Below, one piece after another: positions 1-7,867 of a DNA stretch of 64,000 bases. The number at the start of each line of letters is the position of its first letter. Within the stretch, counting starts at the first letter, position 1. A program made the translations under genes and the position numbers. The DNA is from Pythium myriotylum. Taxonomy: Eukaryota; Oomycota; Peronosporomycetes; Pythiales; Pythiaceae. The stretch is taken from NCBI GenBank assembly GCA_023091665.1, contig JALJCQ010000003.1, forward strand, positions 1-64,000, read 5' to 3'. The notes under the pieces were generated by a model. It was not told the origin of the DNA and searched no databases. It saw nothing but the letters and a program-made list of their open reading frames with translations.

Positions 1-303
1 CTAAACCTAAACCCTAAACCCTAAACCCTAAACCCTAAACCCTAAACCCTAAACCCTAAACCCTAAACCCTAAACCCTAAACCCTAAACCCTAAACCCTA
101 AACCCTAAACCCTAAACCCTAAACCCTAAACCCTAAACCCTAAACCCTAAACCCTAAACCCTAAACCCTAAACCCTAAACCCTAAACCCTAAACCCTAAA
201 CCCTAAACCCTAAACCCTAAACCCTAAACCCTAAACCCTAAACCCTAAACCCTAAACCCTAAACCCTAAACCCTAAACCCTAAACCCTAAACCCTAAACC
301 CTA
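1..303. repeat. Telomere, (CCCTAAA)n
   Basis: About 43 nearly perfect tandem copies of CCCTAAA start at the first base of the window. The C-rich strand reads 5' to 3' inward, so the other strand ends in TTTAGGG, the orientation of a true left chromosome end. TTTAGGG telomeres are established for plants and oomycetes; the gene content here favours an oomycete. The tract stops abruptly at base 304, where a 5'-truncated retroelement begins. Confidence 0.97.
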
Positions 304-485
304 GTGCAGTGAAGGCTCACGGAGCGGCTGGCTTGGGATGATCCCCCTCGAAAGGGTAACAGCGAACGCTTGGCATGTTGCGAGCAAATTCAAGAATGGC
401 CGCCCGGATCGTGCACTATCTGTCTACAACCCATCCCCGACCCTCAACCCCAAACCCTACCCTAAACCCTAAACCCTAAACCCTA
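304..485 (+). mobile_element. Penelope-like element, 5'-truncated 3'-UTR fragment (copy A)
   Basis: Matches the post-RT region of the longer copies (compare 2688-2865 and 6690-6866). It begins inside the 3' untranslated part, directly abutting the terminal telomere repeat. It ends in a short CCCTAAA tract running straight into the next 395-bp unit, whereas full copies have a few extra bases (cagacgaa) there. It shares a G with copy C at a position (about 378) where copies B and D have A. Consistent with extreme 5' truncation during reverse transcription onto the chromosome end. Confidence 0.8.
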
Positions 486-880
486 AATTTCGGCCAACCC
501 AGTCGAAAAGTTTGTCGAAGGTTCGAGAACGTTCGACCGAACATTCGAGAATATTCCCGAGAATGTTCGAGAATGTTCAACCCAGGACGTCGAATATTCT
601 CACGTGTCTCAAGACCCCAGCAGCACAGACACGCAGACCCAGAACACTCAAGTTCCTGTCCAGCCCTAGAACCCAGAAGCGTAGGACTCTAGCGTAGGAC
701 TTTAGCGTAGGCACCCGGGGGCGAGGTCGGCGGTCTTCCTCAGTTTTCAATTTTCCACTCAGCACGAAGACGCCCACCGACGAAGACATCAAGTCGAAAG
801 AGCCCCTGCATCTGTAATAGAGCAACTCTTTGGGTCGTAGTTTCCCTGACCAAGTCTTTGCAAGTCACTTCAAGCCTCTC
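486..880 (+). repeat. 395-bp PLE 3'-terminal unit (copy A2)
   Basis: First of five full-length copies of a ~395-bp unit (others 2868-3262, 3293-3687, 6870-7264, 10081-10475) plus one 52-bp end fragment (10541-10592). It starts at the aatttcggcc boundary and ends in cctctctaaaccc, merging into telomeric repeat. Inside are the GAA/TTC array (517-578), a 13-bp tandem motif (gcgtaggactcta-like, about 679-711) and the Inr/FPR-like sequence (738-753). No credible protein is encoded; small open frames in it are not conserved genes. Confidence 0.85.
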
Positions 881-917
881 TAAACCCTAAAACCCTAAAC
901 CCTAAAACCCTAAACCC
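881..917. repeat. Interstitial telomeric tract
   Basis: CCCTAAA repeats, some with an extra A (CCCTAAAA), join the 3' end of copy A2 to the 5'-truncated start of copy B. Such tracts occur at every element junction in the array, as expected if each element was added to a then-exposed telomere end. Confidence 0.85.
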
Positions 918-2579
918 AGCGACCGCGACTACAACTCGAAGATCTACGTTCCAAACCTTGCTTTCCAGCCAAACCACCTGCCACGCCATCAAGAAGATTT
1001 ACTGGAGTCGATCAAGTCACACGCGACCGAACTCATTGCACAGTATCCCTTCCGACACAAGTTCAACCTCGACAGCAACCAACGCAACTTGCTACGATTG
1101 CTACGAAATGATCCGAACTTGATGGTCGTGCAGGCAGACAAGAACCTCGGCCCGACGCTCATGCTTCGATCACAGTACACTTCCATGTGTCTTGATCACC
1201 TGAGTGACGAGGAGACATACACGCCATTGTATCGTCTTCCCAACGGACCAGAGACCCAGATCCAACGGATCGCAGCCAAAGTGAACCTGATCTACATGCT
1301 ACTCAACTACCAGTACCGTGAAGATCCAGTCATCCAACGACAAGTTGCTGTCATCAAGTGTAATCCAAGTTCGTGCAAGTTAGGACGCTTCTATGGCCTG
1401 ATAAAGCTCCACAAGGAGGATCTCGCCATTCGCCCTATCATTGCCAGCTGCGGAACACCGACAGCCGGTCTCTCGAAGTGGATCGATTTCCAGTTGCAAG
1501 ACATGCTCCAGCGACAGCCATCGTACCTTCGAGACTCCGACACGCTGCTGACTGAACTTCGACAGATTCAGCCCAGCCCCAAGCATCGTTTGTTCACATT
1601 TGACGCCGTCTCGCTCTACACCAACATCCCCACCAACATCGGCATCGCAACAATCAAAGCCATGCTCCAAGAAGAGAAGCATCGCTTCGAGAATGTGATC
1701 GTCCAAGGTCTCGACTACATCATGAACGAGAACTTGTTCATGTTCGGAGACTGCGTGTGGAAGCAAATCAAGGGCACCGCCATGGGAACACCATGTGCCC
1801 CCACGTACGCATCACTCTACGTAGCGTATCACGAGCGAAGCATCCTTCGAGAGTTCAGCAACTACATCGTGCTCTACAAGCGCTACATCGACGACGTGTT
1901 TTTGATTTGGCAAGACGGAAAAGATCCCCGTGCTTTCGAACTCTTCAAGATCCGCCTCAACACGATTCCAGGACTTCGCTGGACGTACATGGAACGCGGT
2001 CGTGAAGCACCGTTTCTTGACCTCAAAATCCGCCGATCCGACACGAGATACGAGACTCGAACTCATGAGAAAGAGCTCAATCTCTATCTCTACATCGCGG
2101 CTCAAAGCGCACACCCTCCAGGCGTTCTGAAAGGCCTCATCATCGGCATTGTCCAGAAGTATTACCGCCAGAACACCAGGAAGGAAGATTTCCTGTCTCA
2201 AGTCAGAGCCTTCTTCCAGCGCCTGGCAGCTCGCGGATACAACTCTAACCAGCTTAGAGACCATTTCCGCGACGCCATCGAAAGAATCGCCAAGCTACAA
2301 GAAGAAGCACAACAGACGACGCGGCCAACCACGGAACTCGGCAAGCCCAAGCAAGTCTTCTTGTCTGTGCCTTATGACCCGAACGGCCCAACTCGGAAAC
2401 AACTACGAGCTATCTATCAAGCCCACCGTATTGAAGACGAGTTCGCAGCCCACAACATCAAGATCACTGTGTGCTACCGCCGTCCACGGAACCTCCGAGA
2501 CATACTCTGTCCATCAGAGTTCAGGGCCAACATCTACGACGACCACTTCAAGAACAGCTCGGGAGATGCCATGCATTAA
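918..2579 (+). pseudogene. Reverse transcriptase of PLE copy B (N-terminally truncated)
   Basis: Open from the truncation junction to the stop at 2577-2579. Retains the Penelope RT motifs: the ADKNLGP N-terminal motif, GRFYGLIKLHK, FDAVSLYTNIP with the first catalytic Asp, GTAMGTPCAP, YKRYIDDVF with the catalytic Asp pair, and the thumb. It lacks its upstream ORF1 and any start signal, so it is probably not expressed on its own, although the catalytic domain is undamaged. Differs from copy C by Thr for Ala in GPETQ and Gly for Glu in the C-terminal NSSGDAMH. Confidence 0.85.
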
Positions 2580-2898
2580 AGCCTGGACCACCCCGGACAC
2601 GGATGACCGTGCCCTTCCAGCGCGCGAGAACGTGTTTAGCCTTGCTGCTACCCACTCATTTGGAACCATGCCACAGAGTATGGGGTCGTGCAGTGAAGGC
2701 TCACGGAGCGGCTGGCTTGGGATGATCCCCCTCGAAAGGGTAACAGCGAACGCTTGGCATATTGCGAGCAAATTCAAGAATGGCCGCCCGGATCGTGCAC
2801 TATCTGTCTACAACCCATCCCCGACCCTCAACCCCAAACCCTACCCTAAACCCTAAACCCAGACGAAAATTTCGGCCAACCCAGTCGAAAAGTTTGTC

Positions 2899-2960
2899 GA
2901 AGGTTCGAGAACGTTCGACCGAACATTCGAGAATATTCCCGAGAATGTTCGAGAATGTTC
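2899..2960 (+). promoter_or_regulatory. Heat-shock-element-like array, copy B unit
   Basis: Same three-block GAA/TTC array as at 3324-3385, conserved base for base. The Inr/FPR-like sequence of this unit is at 3120-3135. Downstream of it lies the solo unit at 3293. Confidence 0.65.
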
Positions 2961-3323
2961 AACCCAGGACGTCGAATATTCTCACGTGTCTCAAGACCCC
3001 AGCAGCACAGACACGCAGACCCAGAACACTCAAGTTCCTGTCCAGCCCTAGAACCCAGAAGCGTAGGACTCTAGCGTAGGACTTTAGCGTAGGCACCCGG
3101 GGGCGAGGTCGGCGGTCTTCCTCAGTTTTCAATTTTCCACTCAGCACGAAGACGCCCACCGACGAAGACATCAAGTCGAAAGAGCCCCTGCATCTGTAAT
3201 AGAGCAACTCTTTGGGTCGTAGTTTCCCTGACCAAGTCTTTGCAAGTCACTTCAAGCCTCTCTAAACCCTAAACCCTAAACCCTAAACCCTAAATTTCGG
3301 CCAACCCAGTCGAAAAGTTTGTC

Positions 3324-3406
3324 GAAGGTTCGAGAACGTTCGACCGAACATTCGAGAATATTCCCGAGAATGTTCGAGAATGTTCAACCCAGGACGTCGA
3401 ATATTC
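3324..3406 (+). promoter_or_regulatory. Heat-shock-element-like array upstream of complete PLE
   Basis: Three 18-bp blocks of the form GAAnnTTCnnGAAnnTTC lie at 3324-3341, 3346-3363 and 3368-3385, each separated by 4 bp, giving a 22-bp period (about two helical turns). One more GAAnnTTC pair is at 3399-3406. Alternating inverted nGAAn pentamers are the established binding site of trimeric heat shock factor. Fourteen pentamers in 83 bp is unusually dense. Function is inferred; the palindromes could instead act as RNA hairpins. Confidence 0.7.
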
Positions 3407-3544
3407 TCACGTGTCTCAAGACCCCAGCAGCACAGACACGCAGACCCAGAACACTCAAGTTCCTGTCCAGCCCTAGAACCCAGAAGCGTAGGACTCTAGC
3501 GTAGGACTTTAGCGTAGGCACCCGGGGGCGAGGTCGGCGGTCTT

Positions 3545-3560
3545 CCTCAGTTTTCAATTT
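3545..3560 (+). promoter_or_regulatory. Oomycete Inr/FPR-like core promoter in the 395-bp unit
   Basis: cctcagttttcaattt matches the published oomycete core promoter consensus GCTCATTYYNCAWTTT at 14 of 16 positions. It lies about 160 bp downstream of the GAA/TTC array and about 200 bp upstream of the ORF1 ATG at 3748, on the same strand. The same sequence is in every 395-bp unit (738, 3120, 7122, 10333). A transcript from here would read through ORF1 and RT and end in the 3' unit of copy C. Confidence 0.6.
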
Positions 3561-3747
3561 TCCACTCAGCACGAAGACGCCCACCGACGAAGACATCAAG
3601 TCGAAAGAGCCCCTGCATCTGTAATAGAGCAACTCTTTGGGTCGTAGTTTCCCTGACCAAGTCTTTGCAAGTCACTTCAAGCCTCTCTAAACCCTAGACC
3701 AAGCCCCGCGTGACGAAGCAATTAAGGAAAGACTCTCCATCATCGCC

Positions 3748-4656
3748 ATGGATCGTAGTCTGCCGCGCCCACTGATGAAGACCACCCTGGAGTATCTGGA
3801 GCGCTATAAGAAGCTGCACCGGAAGCTCAGCGCGAAGCAAGAGAGCCTCCGCAAGATGCAACAACAACGCGAACGCCAAGAAGTACCCAGATCCCTGCGA
3901 GTACAGGCCAAGCTTGTTGTCTCCAACGAACTCCAGACGGCCCTTCCAACTCGAGTGCTCACGCTGATGAATCAATTCGATGCTCTGAAGCTACAGTTTC
4001 AGCACCAAGCCTTCGATCTCATCCTCAGCGTACAGAAAGCCGAACTCGAACAACTTGAGCTCCAAGTTCAGAAGCTCCGAGACGATTTCCAAGATCGAGC
4101 ACTTGAGTACTGCAAGCTCGCATGCAAAGCCGACCCGAACGGCAAGTATGACACTATCAACTGGGATGCCATGGAAGAAGAAGATCGAGACGAGAACGCA
4201 TATGTCGACATCTACCACCATGCCAAGGACGAGTTCGAAGCTCGCCTGACCCAGTTTGAGCTTGCGGAACGATACAGCCAAGCTGATGCGAGCATCCGAC
4301 TCGTCGACAAGCAAGCCAAGCAAGCCGCGGCTGCCGACATGGAGGTGGAAACTCCAAACCAGGATCTCGTGAACGTGTTGATTGATCGCAAGCTACAATC
4401 GATCAAGAACGAACTACGACAGCTCCGTATCGACCGGAAGGTCCCAAAGCAACAGGAACGAAAAAACGCCAGAGCTGGCGCGAAGGGTGCGACCGTCAGC
4501 AAGAACAAGAAGCACCCTGCACCAAAGGCCGACGCCGCAAAGGGAACTTCCGCCTCAAACAGCGGAAGAAACGGCAACACGCGAAGCGCAAGCAAAAGGA
4601 AAAGGAGCAACGCCGCCGACAAACCGCCGCGCGGCGCCAAAACCGCGCGATCATAA
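3748..4656 (+). CDS. PLE ORF1, coiled-coil basic protein (302 aa)
   Basis: Starts at an ATG in good context (gccATGG). Residues 1-180 are rich in heptad-like Leu/Gln/Glu/Lys and probably form coiled coils. Residues from about 215 on are strongly basic (KKHPAPK, SKRKRS, RGAKTARS), suiting nucleic-acid binding or nuclear import. Family role (established for PLE ORF1s only in outline): an RNA-binding or multimerising structural protein. The last ~90 codons overlap the RT frame, and a -1 frameshift signal at codons 239-240 would divert some ribosomes into RT. The ATG lies only 52 bp from the telomeric junction, so the 5' UTR and promoter probably come from the neighbouring unit. Confidence 0.8.
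   Translation: MDRSLPRPLMKTTLEYLERYKKLHRKLSAKQESLRKMQQQRERQEVPRSLRVQAKLVVSNELQTALPTRVLTLMNQFDALKLQFQHQAFDLILSVQKAELEQLELQVQKLRDDFQDRALEYCKLACKADPNGKYDTINWDAMEEEDRDENAYVDIYHHAKDEFEARLTQFELAERYSQADASIRLVDKQAKQAAAADMEVETPNQDLVNVLIDRKLQSIKNELRQLRIDRKVPKQQERKNARAGAKGATVSKNKKHPAPKADAAKGTSASNSGRNGNTRSASKRKRSNAADKPPRGAKTARS
4461..4518 (+). promoter_or_regulatory. Programmed -1 ribosomal frameshift signal: A_AAA_AAC plus H-type pseudoknot
   Basis: The heptamer AAAAAAC (4461-4467) sits in the ORF1 frame as A AAA AAC, the canonical slippery site; slipping back one base continues at 4467 in the RT frame. A 6-nt spacer (4468-4473) leads to stem 1, 4474-4480 with 4494-4500 (7 bp, one G-U). Loop bases 4484-4490 pair perfectly with 4512-4518 (7 bp) to form stem 2. 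Loops are 3 nt (4481-4483), 3 nt (4491-4493) and an A-rich 11 nt (4501-4511). These proportions are those of classical viral and retroelement frameshift pseudoknots. Pairings were checked by hand; folding energy was not computed. Confidence 0.78.
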
Positions 4657-6581
4657 GACGCGACCGCTCGGATCTCTTCAACGCCAGTTTGATCTTCGGC
4701 TGTCGTAGGGCTTGTGATGTGGACGCATTGCCTCGCAATCTCGCGTTCCACAATCTCACACCACGTGGCACCAAGATTCCACCAGGTCTGAAGAGACTCC
4801 TGGGTCTGAACCTCAAGTTCTGCCCGACACCTCCGCCGCAACGCTCTTCCCTCTCGCCAGTTACCATCTTCCCCAAACTCGTCCGGTCTCTTCGAATTGC
4901 AGTCCAGTTTGCTGACTCCAGCGACCGCGACTACAACTCGAAGATCTACGTTCCAAACCTTGCTTTCCAGCCAAACCACCTGCCACGCCATCAAGAAGAT
5001 TTACTGGAGTCGATCAAGTCACACGCGACCGAACTCATTGCACAGTATCCCTTCCGACACAAGTTCAACCTCGACAGCAACCAACGCAACTTGCTACGAT
5101 TGCTACGAAATGATCCGAACTTGATGGTCGTGCAGGCAGACAAGAACCTCGGCCCGACGCTCATGCTTCGATCACAGTACACTTCCATGTGTCTTGATCA
5201 CCTGAGTGACGAGGAGACATACACGCCATTGTATCGTCTTCCCAACGGACCAGAGGCCCAGATCCAACGGATCGCAGCCAAAGTGAACCTGATCTACATG
5301 CTACTCAACTACCAGTACCGTGAAGATCCAGTCATCCAACGACAAGTTGCTGTCATCAAGTGTAATCCAAGTTCGTGCAAGTTAGGACGCTTCTATGGCC
5401 TGATAAAGCTCCACAAGGAGGATCTCGCCATTCGCCCTATCATTGCCAGCTGCGGAACACCGACAGCCGGTCTCTCGAAGTGGATCGATTTCCAGTTGCA
5501 AGACATGCTCCAGCGACAGCCATCGTACCTTCGAGACTCCGACACGCTGCTGACTGAACTTCGACAGATTCAGCCCAGCCCCAAGCATCGTTTGTTCACA
5601 TTTGACGCCGTCTCGCTCTACACCAACATCCCCACCAACATCGGCATCGCAACAATCAAAGCCATGCTCCAAGAAGAGAAGCATCGCTTCGAGAATGTGA
5701 TCGTCCAAGGTCTCGACTACATCATGAACGAGAACTTGTTCATGTTCGGAGACTGCGTGTGGAAGCAAATCAAGGGCACCGCCATGGGAACACCATGTGC
5801 CCCCACGTACGCATCACTCTACGTAGCGTATCACGAGCGAAGCATCCTTCGAGAGTTCAGCAACTACATCGTGCTCTACAAGCGCTACATCGACGACGTG
5901 TTTTTGATTTGGCAAGACGGAAAAGATCCCCGTGCTTTCGAACTCTTCAAGATCCGCCTCAACACGATTCCAGGACTTCGCTGGACGTACATGGAACGCG
6001 GTCGTGAAGCACCGTTTCTTGACCTCAAAATCCGCCGATCCGACACGAGATACGAGACTCGAACTCATGAGAAAGAGCTCAATCTCTATCTCTACATCGC
6101 GGCTCAAAGCGCACACCCTCCAGGCGTTCTGAAAGGCCTCATCATCGGCATTGTCCAGAAGTATTACCGCCAGAACACCAGGAAGGAAGATTTCCTGTCT
6201 CAAGTCAGAGCCTTCTTCCAGCGCCTGGCAGCTCGCGGATACAACTCTAACCAGCTTAGAGACCATTTCCGCGACGCCATCGAAAGAATCGCCAAGCTAC
6301 AAGAAGAAGCACAACAGACGACGCGGCCAACCACGGAACTCGGCAAGCCCAAGCAAGTCTTCTTGTCTGTGCCTTATGACCCGAACGGCCCAACTCGGAA
6401 ACAACTACGAGCTATCTATCAAGCCCACCGTATTGAAGACGAGTTCGCAGCCCACAACATCAAGATCACTGTGTGCTACCGCCGTCCACGGAACCTCCGA
6501 GACATACTCTGTCCATCAGAGTTCAGGGCCAACATCTACGACGACCACTTCAAGAACAGCTCGGAAGATGCCATGCATTAA
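4467..6581 (+). CDS. PLE reverse transcriptase, expressed by -1 frameshift from ORF1
   Basis: The RT frame is open from 4386 to the stop at 6579-6581, with no ATG until inside the conserved domain (about 5124). Frameshifting at 4467 would give a 944-aa ORF1-RT fusion (240 + 704 residues). Numbering from the TTG at 4689: ADKNLGP near 145, YGLIKLHK, FDAVSLYTNIP (catalytic Asp about 306), GTAMGTPCAP, YKRYIDDVF (Asp 402-403), FLDLKI and thumb, then ITVCYRRPRNLRDIL. All catalytic residues are present. The GIY-YIG endonuclease of canonical Penelope is absent. The junction segment is Arg/Lys-rich. Enzyme role: RNA-templated DNA synthesis, probably primed by the telomere end. Confidence 0.85.
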   Translation, partial: RQSWREGCDRQQEQEAPCTKGRRRKGNFRLKQRKKRQHAKRKQKEKEQRRRQTAARRQNRAIIRRDRSDLFNASLIFGCRRACDVDALPRNLAFHNLTPRGTKIPPGLKRLLGLNLKFCPTPPPQRSSLSPVTIFPKLVRSLRIAVQFADSSDRDYNSKIYVPNLAFQPNHLPRHQEDLLESIKSHATELIAQYPFRHKFNLDSNQRNLLRLLRNDPNLMVVQADKNLGPTLMLRSQYTSMCLDHLSDEETYTPLYRLPNGPEAQIQRIAAKVNLIYMLLNYQYREDPVIQRQVAVIKCNPSSCKLGRFYGLIKLHKEDLAIRPIIASCGTPTAGLSKWIDFQLQDMLQRQPSYLRDSDTLLTELRQIQPSPKHRLFTFDAVSLYTNIPTNIGIATIKAMLQEEKHRFENVIVQGLDYIMNENLFMFGDCVWKQIKGTAMGTPCAPTYASLYVAYHERSILREFSNYIVLYKRYIDDVFLIWQDGKDPRAFELFKIRLNTIPGLRWTYMERGREAPFLDLKIRRSDTRYETRTHEKELNLYLYIAAQSAHPPGVLKGLIIGIVQKYYRQNTRKEDFLSQVRAFFQRLAARGYNSNQLRDHFRDAIERIAKLQEEAQQTTRPTTELGKPKQVFLSVPYDPNGPTRKQLRAIYQAHRIEDEFAAHNIKITVCYRRPRNLRDILCPSEFRANIYDDHFKNSSEDAMH

Positions 6582-6869
6582 AGCCTGGACCACCCCGGAC
6601 ACGGATGACCGTGCCCTTCCAGCGCGCGAGAACGTGTTTAGCCTTGCTGCTACCCACTCATTTGGAACCATGCCACAGAGTATGGGGTCGTGCAGTGAAG
6701 GCTCACGGAGCGGCTGGCTTGGGATGATCCCCCTCGAAAGGGTAACAGCGAACGCTTGGCATGTTGCGAGCAAATTCAAGAATGGCCGCCCGGATCGTGC
6801 ACTATCTGTCTACAACCCATCCCCGACCCTCAACCCCAAACCCTACCCTAAACCCTAAACCCAGACGAA

Positions 6870-7264
6870 AATTTCGGCCAACCCAGTCGAAAAGTTTGTC
6901 GAAGGTTCGAGAACGTTCGACCGAACATTCGAGAATATTCCCGAGAATGTTCGAGAATGTTCAACCCAGGACGTCGAATATTCTCACGTGTCTCAAGACC
7001 CCAGCAGCACAGACACGCAGACCCAGAACACTCAAGTTCCTGTCCAGCCCTAGAACCCAGAAGCGTAGGACTCTAGCGTAGGACTTTAGCGTAGGCACCC
7101 GGGGGCGAGGTCGGCGGTCTTCCTCAGTTTTCAATTTTCCACTCAGCACGAAGACGCCCACCGACGAAGACATCAAGTCGAAAGAGCCCCTGCATCTGTA
7201 ATAGAGCAACTCTTTGGGTCGTAGTTTCCCTGACCAAGTCTTTGCAAGTCACTTCAAGCCTCTC
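6870..7264 (+). repeat. 395-bp PLE 3'-terminal unit of copy C
   Basis: Third complete terminal unit of the array in map order among full-length elements. GAA/TTC blocks lie at 6901-6962 and the Inr/FPR-like sequence at 7122-7137. It is immediately upstream of copy D, whose truncated ORF1 begins at 7323. Confidence 0.83.
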
Positions 7265-7322
7265 TAAACCCTAAACCCTAAACCCTAAACCCTAAACCCT
7301 AAACCCTAAACCCTAAACCCTA
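7265..7322. repeat. Interstitial telomeric tract
   Basis: About eight CCCTAAA repeats between the 3' end of copy C and the 5'-truncated start of copy D. Confidence 0.9.
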
Positions 7323-7867
7323 GCAAGCTCGCATGCAAAGCCGACCCGAACGGCAAGTATGACACTATCAACTGGGATGCCATGGAAGAAGAAGATCGAG
7401 ACGAGAACGCATATGTCGACATCTACCACCATGCCAAGGACGAGTTCGAAGCTCGCCTGACCCAGTTTGAGCTTGCGGAACGATACAGCCAAGCTGATGC
7501 GAGCATCCGACTCGTCGACAAGCAAGCCAAGCAAGCCGCGGCTGCCGACATGGAGGTGGAAACTCCAAACCAGGATCTCGTGAACGTGTTGATTGATCGC
7601 AAGCTACAATCGATCAAGAACGAACTACGACAGCTCCGTATCGACCGGAAGGTCCCAAAGCAACAGGAACGAAAAAACGCCAGAGCTGGCGCGAAGGGTG
7701 CGACCGTCAGCAAGAACAAGAAGCACCCTGCACCAAAGGCCGACGCCGCAAAGGGAACTTCCGCCTCAAACAGCGGAAGAAACGGCAACACGCGAAGCGC
7801 AAGCAAAAGGAAAAGGAGCAACGCCGCCGACAAACCGCCGCGCGGCGCCAAAACCGCGCGATCATAA
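7323..7867 (+). pseudogene. PLE ORF1 of copy D, 5'-truncated
   Basis: Lacks the first ~121 codons. The first in-frame ATG is at 7382 (MEEEDRDE) and would give a 161-aa C-terminal product containing the basic region. Because the -1 frameshift signal is retained at 7672-7729, a transcript from the 395-bp unit upstream could still yield an RT fusion starting at 7382. Whether that would be functional is unknown. Confidence 0.7.

Larger units (their letters stand above)
918..3262 (+). mobile_element. Penelope-like element copy B, 5'-truncated
   Basis: Collinear with copy C at an offset of 4002 bp. The break is at base 918, within the N-terminal part of the RT frame; ORF1, the frameshift site and about 77 further RT codons are missing. 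The rest, including the RT catalytic domain, 3' UTR, internal telomeric tract (about 2833-2862) and 395-bp terminal unit (2868-3262), is complete. It lacks endonuclease coding sequence. Nearly identical to copies C and D, so the insertions or duplications are recent. Confidence 0.88.
3293..3687 (+). repeat. Solo 395-bp PLE 3'-terminal unit (copy B')
   Basis: A complete terminal unit without any element body, flanked by telomeric tracts (3263-3292 and 3684-3695). Its left edge is the same aaatttcggcc boundary seen at 486, so two copies begin at the same base next to CCCTAAA. It lies immediately 5' of the only complete ORF1-RT element, so the regulatory motifs inside it sit where a promoter would be needed. 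It is either an independent, extremely truncated insertion or a non-autonomous repeat mobilised by the PLE. Confidence 0.82.
3696..7264 (+). mobile_element. Complete endonuclease-deficient Penelope-like element (copy C)
   Basis: The only copy with a full ORF1 (3748-4656), frameshift region (4461-4518), RT (to 6581), 3' UTR, internal telomeric tract (about 6835-6863) and 395-bp terminal unit. No GIY-YIG domain follows the RT; the protein stops about 18 residues after the YRRPRNLRDIL segment. Telomere-attached, endonuclease-lacking PLEs (Athena, Coprina and relatives) are known from rotifers, fungi and other eukaryotes and use the telomeric 3' end as primer. The orientation here, with the 3' end centromere-proximal and CCCTAAA at the 3' end, fits that mechanism. 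Confidence 0.9.

Noticed and set aside
577..825. 82-aa minus-strand and 61-106-aa plus-strand frames repeated in every 395-bp unit
   Set aside because: They are repeated only because the unit is; no start context, domain or codon signal, and they run through regulatory-looking repeats.
2700..2765. Possible hammerhead ribozyme (atga ... gaaa) in the PLE 3' UTR
   Set aside because: Only a ccctcGAAAggg hairpin is present; the CUGAUGA box and stem II complementarity are missing.
4689..4691. TTG as the RT start codon
   Set aside because: Non-ATG start in a eukaryote without special context; the frame is open well upstream and the -1 frameshift signal explains expression better.
6500..6600. GIY-YIG endonuclease at the PLE C-terminus
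   Set aside because: Protein ends shortly after YRRPRNLRDIL; no GIY, YIG or downstream catalytic Arg/Glu pattern in any frame of the 3' UTR.
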